Positions 29,169 through 38,488 of a stretch of 64,000 nt of DNA are shown piece by piece. Position 1 is the first letter of the stretch. Every line of letters starts with the position of its first letter. Both the position numbers and the translations under genes were made by a program. The notes beneath the pieces were generated by a model, which made no database searches, was not told the origin of the DNA, and saw nothing but the letters and a program-made list of their open reading frames with translations. This DNA is from Shewanella mangrovisoli (GTDB lineage: Bacteria > Pseudomonadota > Gammaproteobacteria > Enterobacterales > Shewanellaceae). The stretch covers positions 2,914,001 to 2,978,000 of the forward strand of contig NZ_CP080412.1 of assembly GCF_019457635.1 (NCBI RefSeq). Direction: 5' to 3'.

Positions 29169-29975
29169 TTATGCATCATCTTCCATGAGTCGCTCCACCA
29201 TTTGCAGTAATTCTGGGGAGGCGAGCAGCTCAAAACATTCGAGCTTCCTTAAGGCTTTATCGATATTTAAACCGTCATTGGCCGCACGGCTAAAATTAGG
29301 TCGTTCGAACATATGAGTATAAGTGCGAAATAACCATTGGCGTTTTTGTTGCAGTAAGGGATCAAGTCGCACCGCCTCTTCGGCTAATCCCGTATGACAG
29401 AGCCCCAAGTCTCCCCGTAAAAACGCTTGTAGCTCGAGCCGAACTTGTTCTATTTCAGTCAAGCATACGGCCAAGGATTCAGCGGTAGCATTATAGTCAT
29501 ATTCCCGCGCTAATATCGCTTTCGCCATCATCAACACTTTCGGCTCATGCAAACCTCTGCCATCGGACTCGAGTGCGACGAGCTCAAATTTAGATGCCGC
29601 TTGCAGTGACACTCTGATCCCGGCCTGCGCATCGACCTTAATGGCAATGCCCGAGCGCAGTTCCTGCGCGCAAAATTTGGGTGCAGTGCCTAGACGATGG
29701 TAAAGCCGGACTCCTTGCCCCGAAGATCTTAACGTCGATGTGGCAAACCTTGTCGCTTCCACAATCTCGGCATTGAGTTTGAGTCCCAAAATAGGTTGAA
29801 AGCGGACGGCAATCTGCGGCTGCGGTGTTTCAGACACCACAATCAACTCGAGCAATGGTGCCCCCATCGCCTCAAGCACAATAAAATCGCTGATATTGCT
29901 GGGCAAGGTTAAGGTCAGCGTCGAGCTCTGCCCAACATCGAGTACCATAGGTTCATTAAGATATTGATGATGCAT
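29169..29975 (-). CDS. Hypothetical protein with N-terminal PilZ/YcgR-like beta region
   Basis: I do not recognise the family. The 268-residue soluble protein has a beta-rich first half with short strands (about 1-120) including an RFQPILGLKLNAEIVEATRFATSTLRS stretch. The C-terminal half is helical (about 145-268) with a Leu-rich end LECFELLASPELLQMVERLMEDD. It has no signal peptide or membrane segment. The start has AGGGAATAAG ahead. It precedes rlmA by 33 bases on the same strand, so the two may form an operon. The PilZ-like comparison rests only on overall shape and is weak. Confidence 0.6.
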   Translation of the reverse strand: MHHQYLNEPMVLDVGQSSTLTLTLPSNISDFIVLEAMGAPLLELIVVSETPQPQIAVRFQPILGLKLNAEIVEATRFATSTLRSSGQGVRLYHRLGTAPKFCAQELRSGIAIKVDAQAGIRVSLQAASKFELVALESDGRGLHEPKVLMMAKAILAREYDYNATAESLAVCLTEIEQVRLELQAFLRGDLGLCHTGLAEEAVRLDPLLQQKRQWLFRTYTHMFERPNFSRAANDGLNIDKALRKLECFELLASPELLQMVERLMEDDA

Positions 29976-30150
29976 AAGACTTATTCCCTGTTCTAAAGGG
30001 AATTGTAACTGCCAACCGAGGTAAAGATCACCTCTTAAGCGCTTATCCTTTCAATATAATTTCTCAATCTCGGTTTTTGCTAATGAATATTGCGGTGAGT
30101 TTAAGTGTTAAGATGCTATCATTCGACAAAACCGTCATTTGATTGAAATT

Positions 30151-31563
30151 ATGTATACAGCATCTCAGCCAAGTATTTTTTGGCACGATTATGAAACCTT
30201 CGGAGCCAATCTCGCCAAAGATAGACCGGCCCAGTTTGCAGGGATCCGCACAGATTTAGATCTCAATATCATCAGTGAACCCGAGACTTTTTACTGTAAA
30301 CAATCAACGGATTATCTCCCCTCGCCCGAAGCCATTTTAATCACAGGGATCACACCACAATTAGCCAATTTAAAGGGGTTGCCTGAAACCGAGTTTATGG
30401 GGCGCATTCATGCCCTCTTTAGCCAACCGAATACCTGTGTCGCAGGCTATAACTCCTTACGTTTTGACGATGAAGTCACCCGCTACGGTTTCTACCGTAA
30501 CTTTATCGACCCCTATGCCCGCGAATGGCAAAATGGCAATACACGCTGGGATATCATCGATTTAGTCAGAGCTTGCTATGCGTTTAGACCAGACGGGATC
30601 CATTGGCCATTAAAAGAAGATGGCTCGCCCAGCTTTAAGTTAGAGCACCTGACGCAAGCCAATGGTTTGAGCCATGAAAAAGCCCACGATGCCATGTCTG
30701 ATGTGTACGCCACCATCGCTATGGCCAAACTGATTAAAGAAAAACAACCCAAGTTATATCAATACTATTTCGAGCTGCGCCGTAAACAGGCCGTGAGTGC
30801 ACAAATCGATGTGTTGAATATGCAGCCGCTTGCCCATGTGAGTTCCAAAATCAGTGCGCTGCAGGGCTGTACGACGCTGATTGCCCCCGTTGCTCACCAT
30901 CCAAGCAACAAAAACGCCATTATTTGCGTTAACTTAGCCATGGATTTAAGCCCACTGTTTGAGCTGGATGTCGAGCAAATAAAAACTCGCATGTATACAC
31001 CGAGAGCCGAACTTGCTGCGGATGAGTTACCTATCCCGGTCAAACAAGTTCATCTTAACAAATGCCCTTTTATTACCTCGGCCAAGATTTTGGATGATGC
31101 CCAGGCAGAAAGACTTAATATCGATAAAGCTTTTGCAAGAGAGCAATACAAACGCTTAAAGGCTCACCCAGAATTGCGGGAAAAACTGGCACAACTCTTT
31201 GAGCATGAAGGTGAAGTCACAACCACAGATCCTGACTTAATGCTGTATTCGGGTGGTTTTTTCAGCCCCGCCGATAAAGCCAAGATGGAGATAATTCGTC
31301 ATACCTTGCCACAAAATTTAGCGGCGCTGGATCTGCAGTTTGATGATGGACGCATACCCGAGATGCTGTTCCGCTATCGAGCACGTAACTACCCTGAGCT
31401 GCTGAATGATCAAGAAGCCCAGCGTTGGCGCAGCTTCTGTCAGCAACGTTTGAGCGATCAGGATTATTTACTCAAACTTGAAAATCTGCTGCAAGACACC
31501 GAGGGCGATGAACACAAACAGAAGTTACTCGCGGCCCTGTGTCACTACCTACGCGGGCTCTAA
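30151..31563 (+). CDS. sbcB: Exodeoxyribonuclease I
   Basis: It degrades single-stranded DNA 3' to 5' in recombination and mismatch repair. The DEDDh exonuclease motifs are visible: Asp13 and Glu15 in HDYETFG, the Asp in YNSLRFDDEVTRYGFYRNF, and His with Asp in HDAMSDVYAT. The middle SH3-like and C-terminal helical parts include YRARNYPELL, as in E. coli ExoI. The ATG at 30151 (MYTASQPS) gives 470 residues. A TTG four codons upstream is less likely. The ribosome site is poor. The gene is divergent from the unknown gene upstream. Confidence 0.95.
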   Translation: MYTASQPSIFWHDYETFGANLAKDRPAQFAGIRTDLDLNIISEPETFYCKQSTDYLPSPEAILITGITPQLANLKGLPETEFMGRIHALFSQPNTCVAGYNSLRFDDEVTRYGFYRNFIDPYAREWQNGNTRWDIIDLVRACYAFRPDGIHWPLKEDGSPSFKLEHLTQANGLSHEKAHDAMSDVYATIAMAKLIKEKQPKLYQYYFELRRKQAVSAQIDVLNMQPLAHVSSKISALQGCTTLIAPVAHHPSNKNAIICVNLAMDLSPLFELDVEQIKTRMYTPRAELAADELPIPVKQVHLNKCPFITSAKILDDAQAERLNIDKAFAREQYKRLKAHPELREKLAQLFEHEGEVTTTDPDLMLYSGGFFSPADKAKMEIIRHTLPQNLAALDLQFDDGRIPEMLFRYRARNYPELLNDQEAQRWRSFCQQRLSDQDYLLKLENLLQDTEGDEHKQKLLAALCHYLRGL

Positions 31564-31631
31564 AGCTACGCGAACGCTACAACACCGATAGCGAATCGCT
31601 AAGCAGAGAGTTCAATCAGATAAGACAGTTA

Positions 31632-31684
31632 TTTAACGCCAGACATTGATAACTTCTTTCAGTTGTCACTTATCTGGCGTTAAA
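31632..31684 (+). terminator. Stem-loop downstream of sbcB
   Basis: A perfect 12-bp stem TTTAACGCCAGA/TCTGGCGTTAAA (31632-31643, 31673-31684) closes a 29-base loop that can pair further. It lies about 70 bases past the sbcB stop, and no T tract follows, so it is either a terminator or part of the cdd leader. Confidence 0.5.
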
Positions 31685-31688
31685 TTGA

Positions 31689-31720
31689 GGTATAAACGCG
31701 AACTAACTCGCATTTATACC
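31689..31720 (+). promoter_or_regulatory. Dyad in the cdd leader
   Basis: GGTATAAA-GCGA pairs with TCGC-TTTATACC (31689-31720) with one mismatch around ACTAAC. It lies 56 bases before cdd and directly follows the larger hairpin. It could be an operator or an RNA hairpin. Confidence 0.4.
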
Positions 31721-31775
31721 GTAACAAAATTACTAGAATGTTCTTCCATGAACTTAACAAACAAGGAGTCGGGAA

Positions 31776-32666
31776 ATGCAAGATAGATTTATCAAAAGCA
31801 TAACCCAGCTGCCAACACCATTGGCTGACGCATTAATTCCCCTATTACATCAAAACTTTGCGGGACATATTGATGCGCAGCAACTGGCAGAGTTAGTCCA
31901 AAGCAGCAAAATGACCGAAGCCGAAGTATTACTGGCGCTGCTGCCCATTGCCGCCGCCTTGGCGAAACCGCCTATTAGCGAATTTTACGTCGGCGCGATT
32001 GCCAAAGGGAAAAGTGGCGATATCTATATGGGCGCCAACCTTGAACTGCCCGGCGAGGCCCTGTTTCACTCTGTGCATGCGGAGCAAAGCGCCATCAGTC
32101 ACGCTTGGTTAAGTGGCGAGAGCCAAATTGTCGATATGATAGTCAATGCTAGCCCTTGTGGTCATTGCCGTCAGTTTATGAACGAACTGGTCGAGGGTGG
32201 CCAAATCAAGATCCATTTGCCATCGCAAGACAGCCATTTACTCTCCTATTACCTACCCTATGCGTTTGGGCCGAAGGACTTAAATGTGCAGTCGCCCTTG
32301 CTGGTCAAGCAGGAAACCGAATTTGCCCTCGATAGCAGCGATCCTATGGTGATTGAGGCGTTAGATCATGCGGGTTTAAGCTACGCGCCTTATACCCAAA
32401 GTTACGCGGCCGTCGTATTAGAAACAGCGGATGGCGCAACCTATTGTGGTCGTTACGCTGAAAACGCGGCGTTTAACCCTTCCATGCTGCCAATGCAGAT
32501 GGCCTTATCGAATCTGACTCGACATAACCGTGATTTTGGCGAGATCCGCCGCGCGGTGCTAGTCGAGTCATCACAGGGGAAAATCAGTTTAGTGGGCGCA
32601 ACCATGGATGCGTTACATGCCGTTGCGGCTATCGAACTTGAGCATATTGTGGTCGACCCCGTTTAA
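31776..32666 (+). CDS. cdd: Cytidine deaminase (two-domain type)
   Basis: It converts cytidine and deoxycytidine to uridine forms for pyrimidine salvage. The zinc site is His101 and the catalytic Glu103 in HAEQ plus Cys128 and Cys131 in PCGHC. The enzyme is the 296-residue form with a catalytic N-terminal and a degenerate C-terminal domain, acting as a dimer as in E. coli. The start has AAGGAG at eight bases. Two consecutive hairpins in the leader may matter for its control. Confidence 0.96.
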   Translation: MQDRFIKSITQLPTPLADALIPLLHQNFAGHIDAQQLAELVQSSKMTEAEVLLALLPIAAALAKPPISEFYVGAIAKGKSGDIYMGANLELPGEALFHSVHAEQSAISHAWLSGESQIVDMIVNASPCGHCRQFMNELVEGGQIKIHLPSQDSHLLSYYLPYAFGPKDLNVQSPLLVKQETEFALDSSDPMVIEALDHAGLSYAPYTQSYAAVVLETADGATYCGRYAENAAFNPSMLPMQMALSNLTRHNRDFGEIRRAVLVESSQGKISLVGATMDALHAVAAIELEHIVVDPV

Positions 32667-32760
32667 CGAGAGTCCAGCGGCGCTTTAGCTTTACACAATT
32701 GTATTTGCTGGGCGCCGCATTTTTCTCATCTCTTACCTCTTGCAGATCTAAGTCACTTAG

Positions 32761-32967
32761 CTAACGGTTAGCGCTACGTTTTTCCTCGAATGCAAGCTTA
32801 CGCTCAGCCATTCTTAAGTAACAATCCTCGCGCTGCGCCTGTGTCATGGTGCGCCAGGCTAAGATCTCATCCAAATGCCTAAAGCAGCCCATACAGATAT
32901 CTTGCTGATCGAGGCAGCAATTTCGCACACAGGGATGTTCGAGCAGATTACTCTGACCAGACCGCAT
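32761..32967 (-). CDS. DUF1289 small cysteine protein
   Basis: DUF1289 proteins are short and have a conserved Cys cluster, here HPCVRNCCLDQQDICMGCFR, likely to bind a metal or iron-sulfur group. The Trp in EILAWRTMT is also typical. Their role is unknown. The likely start is the ATG at 32967 (68 residues), which overlaps the end of the VOC gene by 20 bases and has no clear ribosome site, so translation is probably coupled. The frame runs further upstream inside the VOC gene, but that part does not look like the family. Confidence 0.8.
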   Translation of the reverse strand: MRSGQSNLLEHPCVRNCCLDQQDICMGCFRHLDEILAWRTMTQAQREDCYLRMAERKLAFEEKRSANR

Positions 32968-33295
32968 ATTCGTTGCCAGCTGGCTCAATAAAATGGAAAC
33001 GCCGTCCACCGGGAAAGCTGAAAATATCTGTGCTGATAGCGCCACCCGCCGCCTTCACCGCCGCTTGTGTCTGTTCTAAATCCTTGCTGTACAACACGAT
33101 GAGCGGGCAACCTTTTTCGAGGTTAAAGCTTACCTCTGCTTGATAAAAACCACCCGTGATCCCCGCATCAATAAAACAGCTATATTGCGAGCCGTAATCC
33201 TCAAAGCGCCAACCAAATACCGTATTAAAAAAGGCCTTCGAGCGACCAATATCTGTGGTGGGGATTTCTAAATAATTAATACTGTGATGATCCAT
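32948..33295 (-). CDS. VOC-fold (glyoxalase/bleomycin-resistance-like) protein
   Basis: The 115-residue protein has the paired beta-alpha-beta pattern of the vicinal oxygen chelate fold: NYLEIPTTDIGRSKAFFNTVFGW at the start and FHFIEPAGNEYAVWSE at the end, with a Glu in the last strand that may bind metal. Substrate and catalytic status are unknown. AGGGAAG lies before the ATG. It is followed by the overlapping DUF1289 gene, probably in one operon, and a terminator lies just upstream, ending the DUF445 gene. Confidence 0.85.
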   Translation of the reverse strand: MDHHSINYLEIPTTDIGRSKAFFNTVFGWRFEDYGSQYSCFIDAGITGGFYQAEVSFNLEKGCPLIVLYSKDLEQTQAAVKAAGGAISTDIFSFPGGRRFHFIEPAGNEYAVWSE

Positions 33296-33320
33296 AATCT
33301 TCCCTGCTCATGATTAATCA

Positions 33321-33348
33321 AACAAAAAAGGGAGCCAATGCTCCCTTT
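33321..33348 (-). terminator. Terminator of the DUF445 gene
   Basis: Stem AAAGGGAGC (33327-33335) pairs with GCTCCCTTT (33340-33348) around CAAT. On the minus strand TTTTTTGTTTG is formed. It lies 21 bases past the stop. Confidence 0.88.
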
Positions 33349-33369
33349 ATTATGCTGGCTATTGCCAGA

Positions 33370-34074
33370 TTAACCTTGTACTAAGGCGGCGACAAGTCCG
33401 ATAGCGCCACCAAATACCCCGCCCCACACTACGAGCCAACCTAAATGTGTCTGGATCATCTCCTGCACGATTTGCTTAACCATTTGCGGCGTTAATTCAT
33501 TCAAGCGTTGTTCAACGATATTGGCGATCTTCGTTTGTAGATCAGCCATTACGTTCGGCTGTTCAATCTCTTGTTTCAATAGGTTGCGGAACTGTTCACT
33601 CTCGGACATTTCCACCAAAGAGGCTTTCATCTTCTCGATAAAGGGTTCCTTTAACGGCATTAACGCCTCAGTGCCGCCAAACATGGATAACATGCCCCCG
33701 AAGGAAGATTGAGCCACAGTGTTAACTAAAGCATCGAAGGATGGCGCTAAGTCCACTTTATCAATCACAGGCGCTAAATCGATTTGGCTAATTCCCTCTT
33801 TTTCCGACAGAAAACGGTCGATATTCTCAGTAGTAAAGAACTGCTTCATCATAAGATGCGCAATCCCAGCTTTGAACTCTTCAAAACGCGATGGCACGAC
33901 GCCCGAACCGTATAAACCTGGGACCTTCTCAAACAGCATATATACCGCAAGCCAGTTAGTAATGGCGCCAGATAAAGCAAATAAACCTACATTAAACAGA
34001 ATGGGTTGGCTCAATGCGTATCCCAATGCAACGCAAATGGCCGCTAGCACATTTGTCACTAAACTCTTATTCAA
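33370..34074 (-). CDS. DUF445 membrane protein
   Basis: The 234-residue protein has an N-terminal hydrophobic pair (about residues 4-45) and a C-terminal helix (LVVWGGVFGGAIGLVAALV), with a soluble helical middle. It belongs to the YheB/DUF445 type, with FALSGAITNWLAVYMLFEKVPGLYGSGVVPSRFEEFK as the conserved region. Function is unknown. The start is TTG, with a strong GAGGGG about eight bases upstream, and no ATG fits better. It is a single-gene unit ending in a clear terminator. Confidence 0.85.
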   Translation of the reverse strand: MNKSLVTNVLAAICVALGYALSQPILFNVGLFALSGAITNWLAVYMLFEKVPGLYGSGVVPSRFEEFKAGIAHLMMKQFFTTENIDRFLSEKEGISQIDLAPVIDKVDLAPSFDALVNTVAQSSFGGMLSMFGGTEALMPLKEPFIEKMKASLVEMSESEQFRNLLKQEIEQPNVMADLQTKIANIVEQRLNELTPQMVKQIVQEMIQTHLGWLVVWGGVFGGAIGLVAALVQG

Positions 34075-34425
34075 TCTTACTCCCCTCTTAAGCTATCGAC
34101 TCGATTGCAAATGGCGCTAGTTTAGCAAGCGAAGGGGATGCAGGTCTAATGCTGAAAAAGGATGAAAAACGTAGCCAAATACCGATAAAACATCGCGCAA
34201 ACCCAGCTAACTCAAGCGCTAGCCGGGCCAGCCTTACATCGCTAACGGCGAGTGGAGTCAATGAGGTTATTTCATTAATTAACATTAACTTAGTTTAATG
34301 ATTTTAAGGAAAAATAATTGCACATTTCTCAATGCGCTTAGGAATTATTGAAAAGCATCGTCTACACTCAAGGGGACAAAAATTCCACAACCTTGCTCAA
34401 TCACGTAAACATAAGGGATGTGCTT
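34075..34425. other. Divergent intergenic region, no gene supported
   Basis: It separates DUF445 (minus) from the VOC gene (plus). Short frames exist on both strands but lack ribosome sites or coding character. Promoters for both genes are presumably here, with an AT-rich block at about 34260-34320. Confidence 0.4.
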
Positions 34426-34806
34426 ATGGACTCTGCATTTAATACCGCTGGTGCTTTAGGTTGGCATGAACTCACGACCCATGATACCGAAGAAGCCATG
34501 CGCTTTTATGGCGAAGTGTTTGGTTGGCAGTTTAGAACGGTCAAAATGCCCCATGGTCAGTATCATCTCATTGAAAATCAAGGCGTAGGTATTGGCGGTA
34601 TTACCGATAATCTGATCCCAGCCTTGCCTTCACGATGGACGGGGTACGTCACAGTGGCCGACGTCGATTTGGTCGCTATTAATGCGAAAAAACTCGGCGG
34701 TGATATTCTCTTCGGCCCAGAGGATATTCCTAAAGTGGGTCGTTTTTGTTGGATAAAAGATCCACAGGGCGCCATTATCGCCGCAATTAGTTACCTCTCA
34801 GCCTAA
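34426..34806 (+). CDS. VOC-family protein (glyoxalase-like)
   Basis: The 126-residue protein resembles the hydroxylase-fold VOC group: LGWHELTTHDTEEAMRFYGEVFGW at the front, VGIGGI in the middle and FCWIKDPQGAIIAAISY at the end. Proteins of this type are often annotated as possible glyoxalases, but activity is unproven. The ATG at 34426 with AAGGGAT seven bases ahead is preferred over a start at 34348, whose extra residues are not family-like. It is the second VOC gene within 1.5 kb but of a different subgroup. Confidence 0.85.
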   Translation: MDSAFNTAGALGWHELTTHDTEEAMRFYGEVFGWQFRTVKMPHGQYHLIENQGVGIGGITDNLIPALPSRWTGYVTVADVDLVAINAKKLGGDILFGPEDIPKVGRFCWIKDPQGAIIAAISYLSA

Positions 34807-35036
34807 GCCGTTTCGACTGCATCTAATTGCGTTTGATTGGCAGAAACGTTACTGCTGTGAACAGAGGGTTATTGTTTAATATTGCTTGACGTTCAAACTC
34901 GTTACCATAAGGTAATGCTCAGATTTAATTGGAAAAACTAAAAACAACTCATGTACACCTGAGCATTATTCGCTAGAATAGTCGCATTTATTGATAGATT
35001 TCGCGCCTGCGTGCGTATTGGAGCCTTAATCTCACT

Positions 35037-38000
35037 ATGTTGACTCAGCTATCACGGTTAAAACTGGCGTTCTTTAGCCGTCCTCGATACCAACGAATTC
35101 TCGCCTATTTAACGATAATCTACTTAAGTTACCTGATTATCCTTGGACTGGTGCTCCCCAAGGCCGTAGTGTCCTTCGCCCCAGAGAAGCTTGCAGAAGT
35201 ATTGGGCCGTCCTGTGACGCTGCAGGATATGCGGGTCAATCCTTTTACCTTCCAAGTCAATATCGAACAGTTCGAAGTTAAAGAGAAAGATAATCAAGCC
35301 TTTGCAGGATTATCTCAGCTGCAGTTTGAAGTCAACTTCTGGCAGTCGGTGTTTAATCAAGCCGTGGTGATTGACCATATCCAGCTGCAAGGCCCCTTCG
35401 CCAATATCCGTCGGTTTCAAACCCAAGGGAAAACCCAGTTTAACTTCGACGATATCATTACCACCCTCAATCAGGCGAAAACGCCGAGTGAGCCTGAAAC
35501 TGCTACAGAAAGTACCCACCCACCGCGAGTGATATTAGGTGAGTTCAGCTTAAGTGCGGGCAAGGTGAAATTTGATGATCAAATCACCCAAGCCTTGGTT
35601 GATTATCCCAATATCAACCTCAAACTCAGTCAGTTAGATACTGAGTATTTGATGACGGCCAATCCTGCAAGCACTGCAAATGCTCAAGTGACGACTTCTC
35701 AGGATAAGCCTGCAATGGATACACCTACGACTCAGGCCAACTCTGCATCGAACCCTCCGAGTATTCTGCACAACCAATTTGTCGCCCAGTTGCAGGATGC
35801 CCATGCGGGCGAAGTCAGCCTTGCCGGACAATTCCAACTTACTCCCTTTAAACTTGTCGGGGATGCACAGCTCGCCAAACTGCAACTCGCTCCCTTTTGG
35901 CCATTTGTTGCCGACCAATTCAAGGTAAAACTGGCGGCGGGTGAACTCAGTATCAACAGTCATTACCAAGTTGAGTTGCCAGCCGATGGAAACGTACAAC
36001 TCACGGTCGATCGCGGCCAAGTGATTGTAGAAAAAGTTGATTTACTCAATGGCGACCAGTCCGTTATCGCCTTACCCTTACTGGCGATTGATGGAATTAA
36101 CCTCAACCTCGCCAAGCAGCTCGTCGACATTAAGCAAATCCACAGTGAAGGTTTAAGCCTTAAAGCTAAGCTGGATGAACAAGGCATCGATTTAGCGCAG
36201 CTGTTAATGCCAAAATCCATAGCTGCCTACACAGATACCGCAGCGCCGAACACATCAGCTGAAACACAAACACCAGAAGCGACAGCTGAAACGAACATGT
36301 CAGTCACATCGGCGTCACAAGCGGCCTCGGATACGAGCGCGGCTGAACAGCAAGATGCCTGGTTAGTGACACTGGGCGGACTGAGTATTGAAAACTACGA
36401 TATTCAACTTGCGGAATATAAACTCACCCAAACCGCACAGCAATGGCGTGTTTATCCCCTTAATTTTGCAACACAAACCATAGTGAGCGATTTAAAGGCG
36501 CCAATCGAATACGAGCTTTCCTTTGCTCTGAATGATAAAGGACGCTTTATCTCCAAGGGGCAAGTCGATGTGCCTAGTGAGTCAATTAACGCCGACCTTA
36601 AAGTCGAGCAGCTCGCCTTAGCCCAATTCCAACCCTACCTTGCGCCCTATGTGAATATGCAGCTCAGCAGCGGCCTGTTAAGCAGTGATGGCAAGCTAAA
36701 TGCCGACGGCAAAGGCAAAGCGATTTATCAAGGCAGTGTTGAGCTGGATGATTTGAGTATCCTCGACAACATTCGTAAAGCACCCTTAGTTAAATGGCAA
36801 AAAATGCATATTAATCAGCTCGATTTCGACCAGCAGCTGAATAAAATTAATATCGACCATCTAAGCTTTAATCAGCCCTACGCTAAGGTGGTTATTGCTA
36901 AGGATCGCACGACCAATATCAGCAATCTAATTGTAGAAACGCCTGCGACCGACAAGTCTAAGTCGACTGCGACAACGGCCAAGACAGAGGCCAAGCCGCA
37001 GAGCAGCCCCGATGCAACGGCTAAGCAGCCCGAATTAAGCTTAGATATTCAGAAAATCAGCTTTAACCAAGGCTCAGCATTTTTCGCCGATAACTCCCTC
37101 ACGCCTAACTTTGCTTCAGGCATTGAGCAGCTTGAGGGCAATATCAGTCACTTATCCTCCAAACCCGGCACGACAGCATCGGTCGATATTAAAGGGAAAA
37201 TCGATCGTTATGCGCCAGTGACCCTAAAAGGGGATATTAACCCACTGCTGGATAAGCCTTATCTTGACTTAGACCTAGTGTTTAAGAGTGTCGAGCTGAC
37301 CTCTGTGAATCCTTATTCAGGCACCTATGCAGGCTATTACATCGATAAGGGGCAATTGTCCTTAGCGCTCAACTACAAACTGGAGCAAAACCAACTCAAG
37401 GGCAGCAACCACTTAGTGATTGATCAGCTTAAGCTGGGTAAACGCAGCAACAGTGACTTAGCCACCAGTTTGCCCGTGACATTAGCGATTGCCCTGTTAC
37501 AGGACCGCCACGGCGTGATTGACCTTGGGATGGAAGTCTCCGGCGACTTAGACTCACCCAGCTTTAGTGTCGGCGGTATTATCATGACGGCCATCACCAA
37601 TGTGATCACTAAGGCCGTAACAGCGCCCTTCTCTTTCCTTGCGGGTCTGGTAGGCTCCGATGAAACCTTAGATAAAATCCCCTTCAACCCAGGGCAATTT
37701 GTACTCAGCCCAACTGAGCAGGAAAGCTTAGATAAACTCGCTAAAGGCTTAGACGATCGCCCAATGCTCAAATTGAGTCTTGAGGGCAGCGTGGATGCCG
37801 TCAAGGATAGCCAAGCGATTGCCGAGCGCATGATGAAGCGCAAGCTGGCCACACTAGCCAATCTGCCACTGGCGGAATTACCCGCGGATCTCAGCCCGAG
37901 CCAATTCCCAACCGAAGGCCCACTGGCCGATGCGCTGGTAAAACTGTACGAGCAGGAAGTCAAAACCAATCCGGATGATGTGAAAGACACTATTATTGCT

Positions 38001-38255
38001 GAGGCCAAAGATACGCCATTGAGCAAAGAGGAACTCACTACCCGTTGGCATATTGCGCTGTATAATCTCACGGTAAAAGCGCAAACAGTTAGCCCTGGCA
38101 TGTTAGGCGATTTAGCCCAAGAGCGGGCTAAGTCGGTTAAAGCCTATCTTGTCGACAGTAAAGGAATCGCACCAGAGCGGATTTTCCTACTCGAGAGCCG
38201 CGTGACCTTGAGCCAAGATGCGGCGCAGGTGAATATGAGCATAGACGCGAACTAA
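35037..38255 (+). CDS. Large DUF748 / AsmA-like envelope protein
   Basis: The 1072-residue protein has one N-terminal membrane segment (about 23-45) and a long beta-rich periplasmic body with repeated short amphipathic strands. Ser/Thr/Ala/Gln-rich spacers interrupt it at about 155-245, 395-445 and 635-660. The DUF748 region lies in the middle to C-terminal part. AsmA-like and DUF748 proteins are thought to bridge the periplasm for lipid transport, but this one is untested. An OmpA-like helical end (about 890-1072) has the SLEGSVDAVKDSQAIAERM segment. It is a single-gene unit closed by a strong terminator. Confidence 0.85.
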   Translation: MLTQLSRLKLAFFSRPRYQRILAYLTIIYLSYLIILGLVLPKAVVSFAPEKLAEVLGRPVTLQDMRVNPFTFQVNIEQFEVKEKDNQAFAGLSQLQFEVNFWQSVFNQAVVIDHIQLQGPFANIRRFQTQGKTQFNFDDIITTLNQAKTPSEPETATESTHPPRVILGEFSLSAGKVKFDDQITQALVDYPNINLKLSQLDTEYLMTANPASTANAQVTTSQDKPAMDTPTTQANSASNPPSILHNQFVAQLQDAHAGEVSLAGQFQLTPFKLVGDAQLAKLQLAPFWPFVADQFKVKLAAGELSINSHYQVELPADGNVQLTVDRGQVIVEKVDLLNGDQSVIALPLLAIDGINLNLAKQLVDIKQIHSEGLSLKAKLDEQGIDLAQLLMPKSIAAYTDTAAPNTSAETQTPEATAETNMSVTSASQAASDTSAAEQQDAWLVTLGGLSIENYDIQLAEYKLTQTAQQWRVYPLNFATQTIVSDLKAPIEYELSFALNDKGRFISKGQVDVPSESINADLKVEQLALAQFQPYLAPYVNMQLSSGLLSSDGKLNADGKGKAIYQGSVELDDLSILDNIRKAPLVKWQKMHINQLDFDQQLNKINIDHLSFNQPYAKVVIAKDRTTNISNLIVETPATDKSKSTATTAKTEAKPQSSPDATAKQPELSLDIQKISFNQGSAFFADNSLTPNFASGIEQLEGNISHLSSKPGTTASVDIKGKIDRYAPVTLKGDINPLLDKPYLDLDLVFKSVELTSVNPYSGTYAGYYIDKGQLSLALNYKLEQNQLKGSNHLVIDQLKLGKRSNSDLATSLPVTLAIALLQDRHGVIDLGMEVSGDLDSPSFSVGGIIMTAITNVITKAVTAPFSFLAGLVGSDETLDKIPFNPGQFVLSPTEQESLDKLAKGLDDRPMLKLSLEGSVDAVKDSQAIAERMMKRKLATLANLPLAELPADLSPSQFPTEGPLADALVKLYEQEVKTNPDDVKDTIIAEAKDTPLSKEELTTRWHIALYNLTVKAQTVSPGMLGDLAQERAKSVKAYLVDSKGIAPERIFLLESRVTLSQDAAQVNMSIDAN

Positions 38256-38283
38256 TACTCACCGACATCAAAACATGGATAAT

Positions 38284-38312
38284 AAAACGCCCAGTGCTCA
38301 CTGGGCGTTTTT
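38284..38312 (+). terminator. Terminator of the DUF748 gene
   Basis: AAAACGCCCAGT (38284-38295) pairs with ACTGGGCGTTTT (38300-38311) with a T tail. Confidence 0.9.
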
Positions 38313-38488
38313 ATACCGCGAGTCGGCAAACAGCCTCAGTCTCAATTGCTTGGCCTCACGCATCCCTTAGGTTACACTCTGCGGCTTTATGCGAGCGGAA
38401 TCACATTTCGCCAAGTCTTTTCGACAACGAAATACCATTTCGCACCATCCATACTGCGGCGCGCTAACACACTTTATTCGAGGTAATT

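Noticed and set aside
34088..34285. Minus-strand short frame upstream of DUF445
   Set aside because: It lies in the promoter region, with no ribosome site and biased hydrophobic content only.
37424..38101. Minus-strand frame inside the DUF748 gene (225 residues)
   Set aside because: Ser/Leu-rich shadow of a well-supported plus-strand gene, with no coding features.
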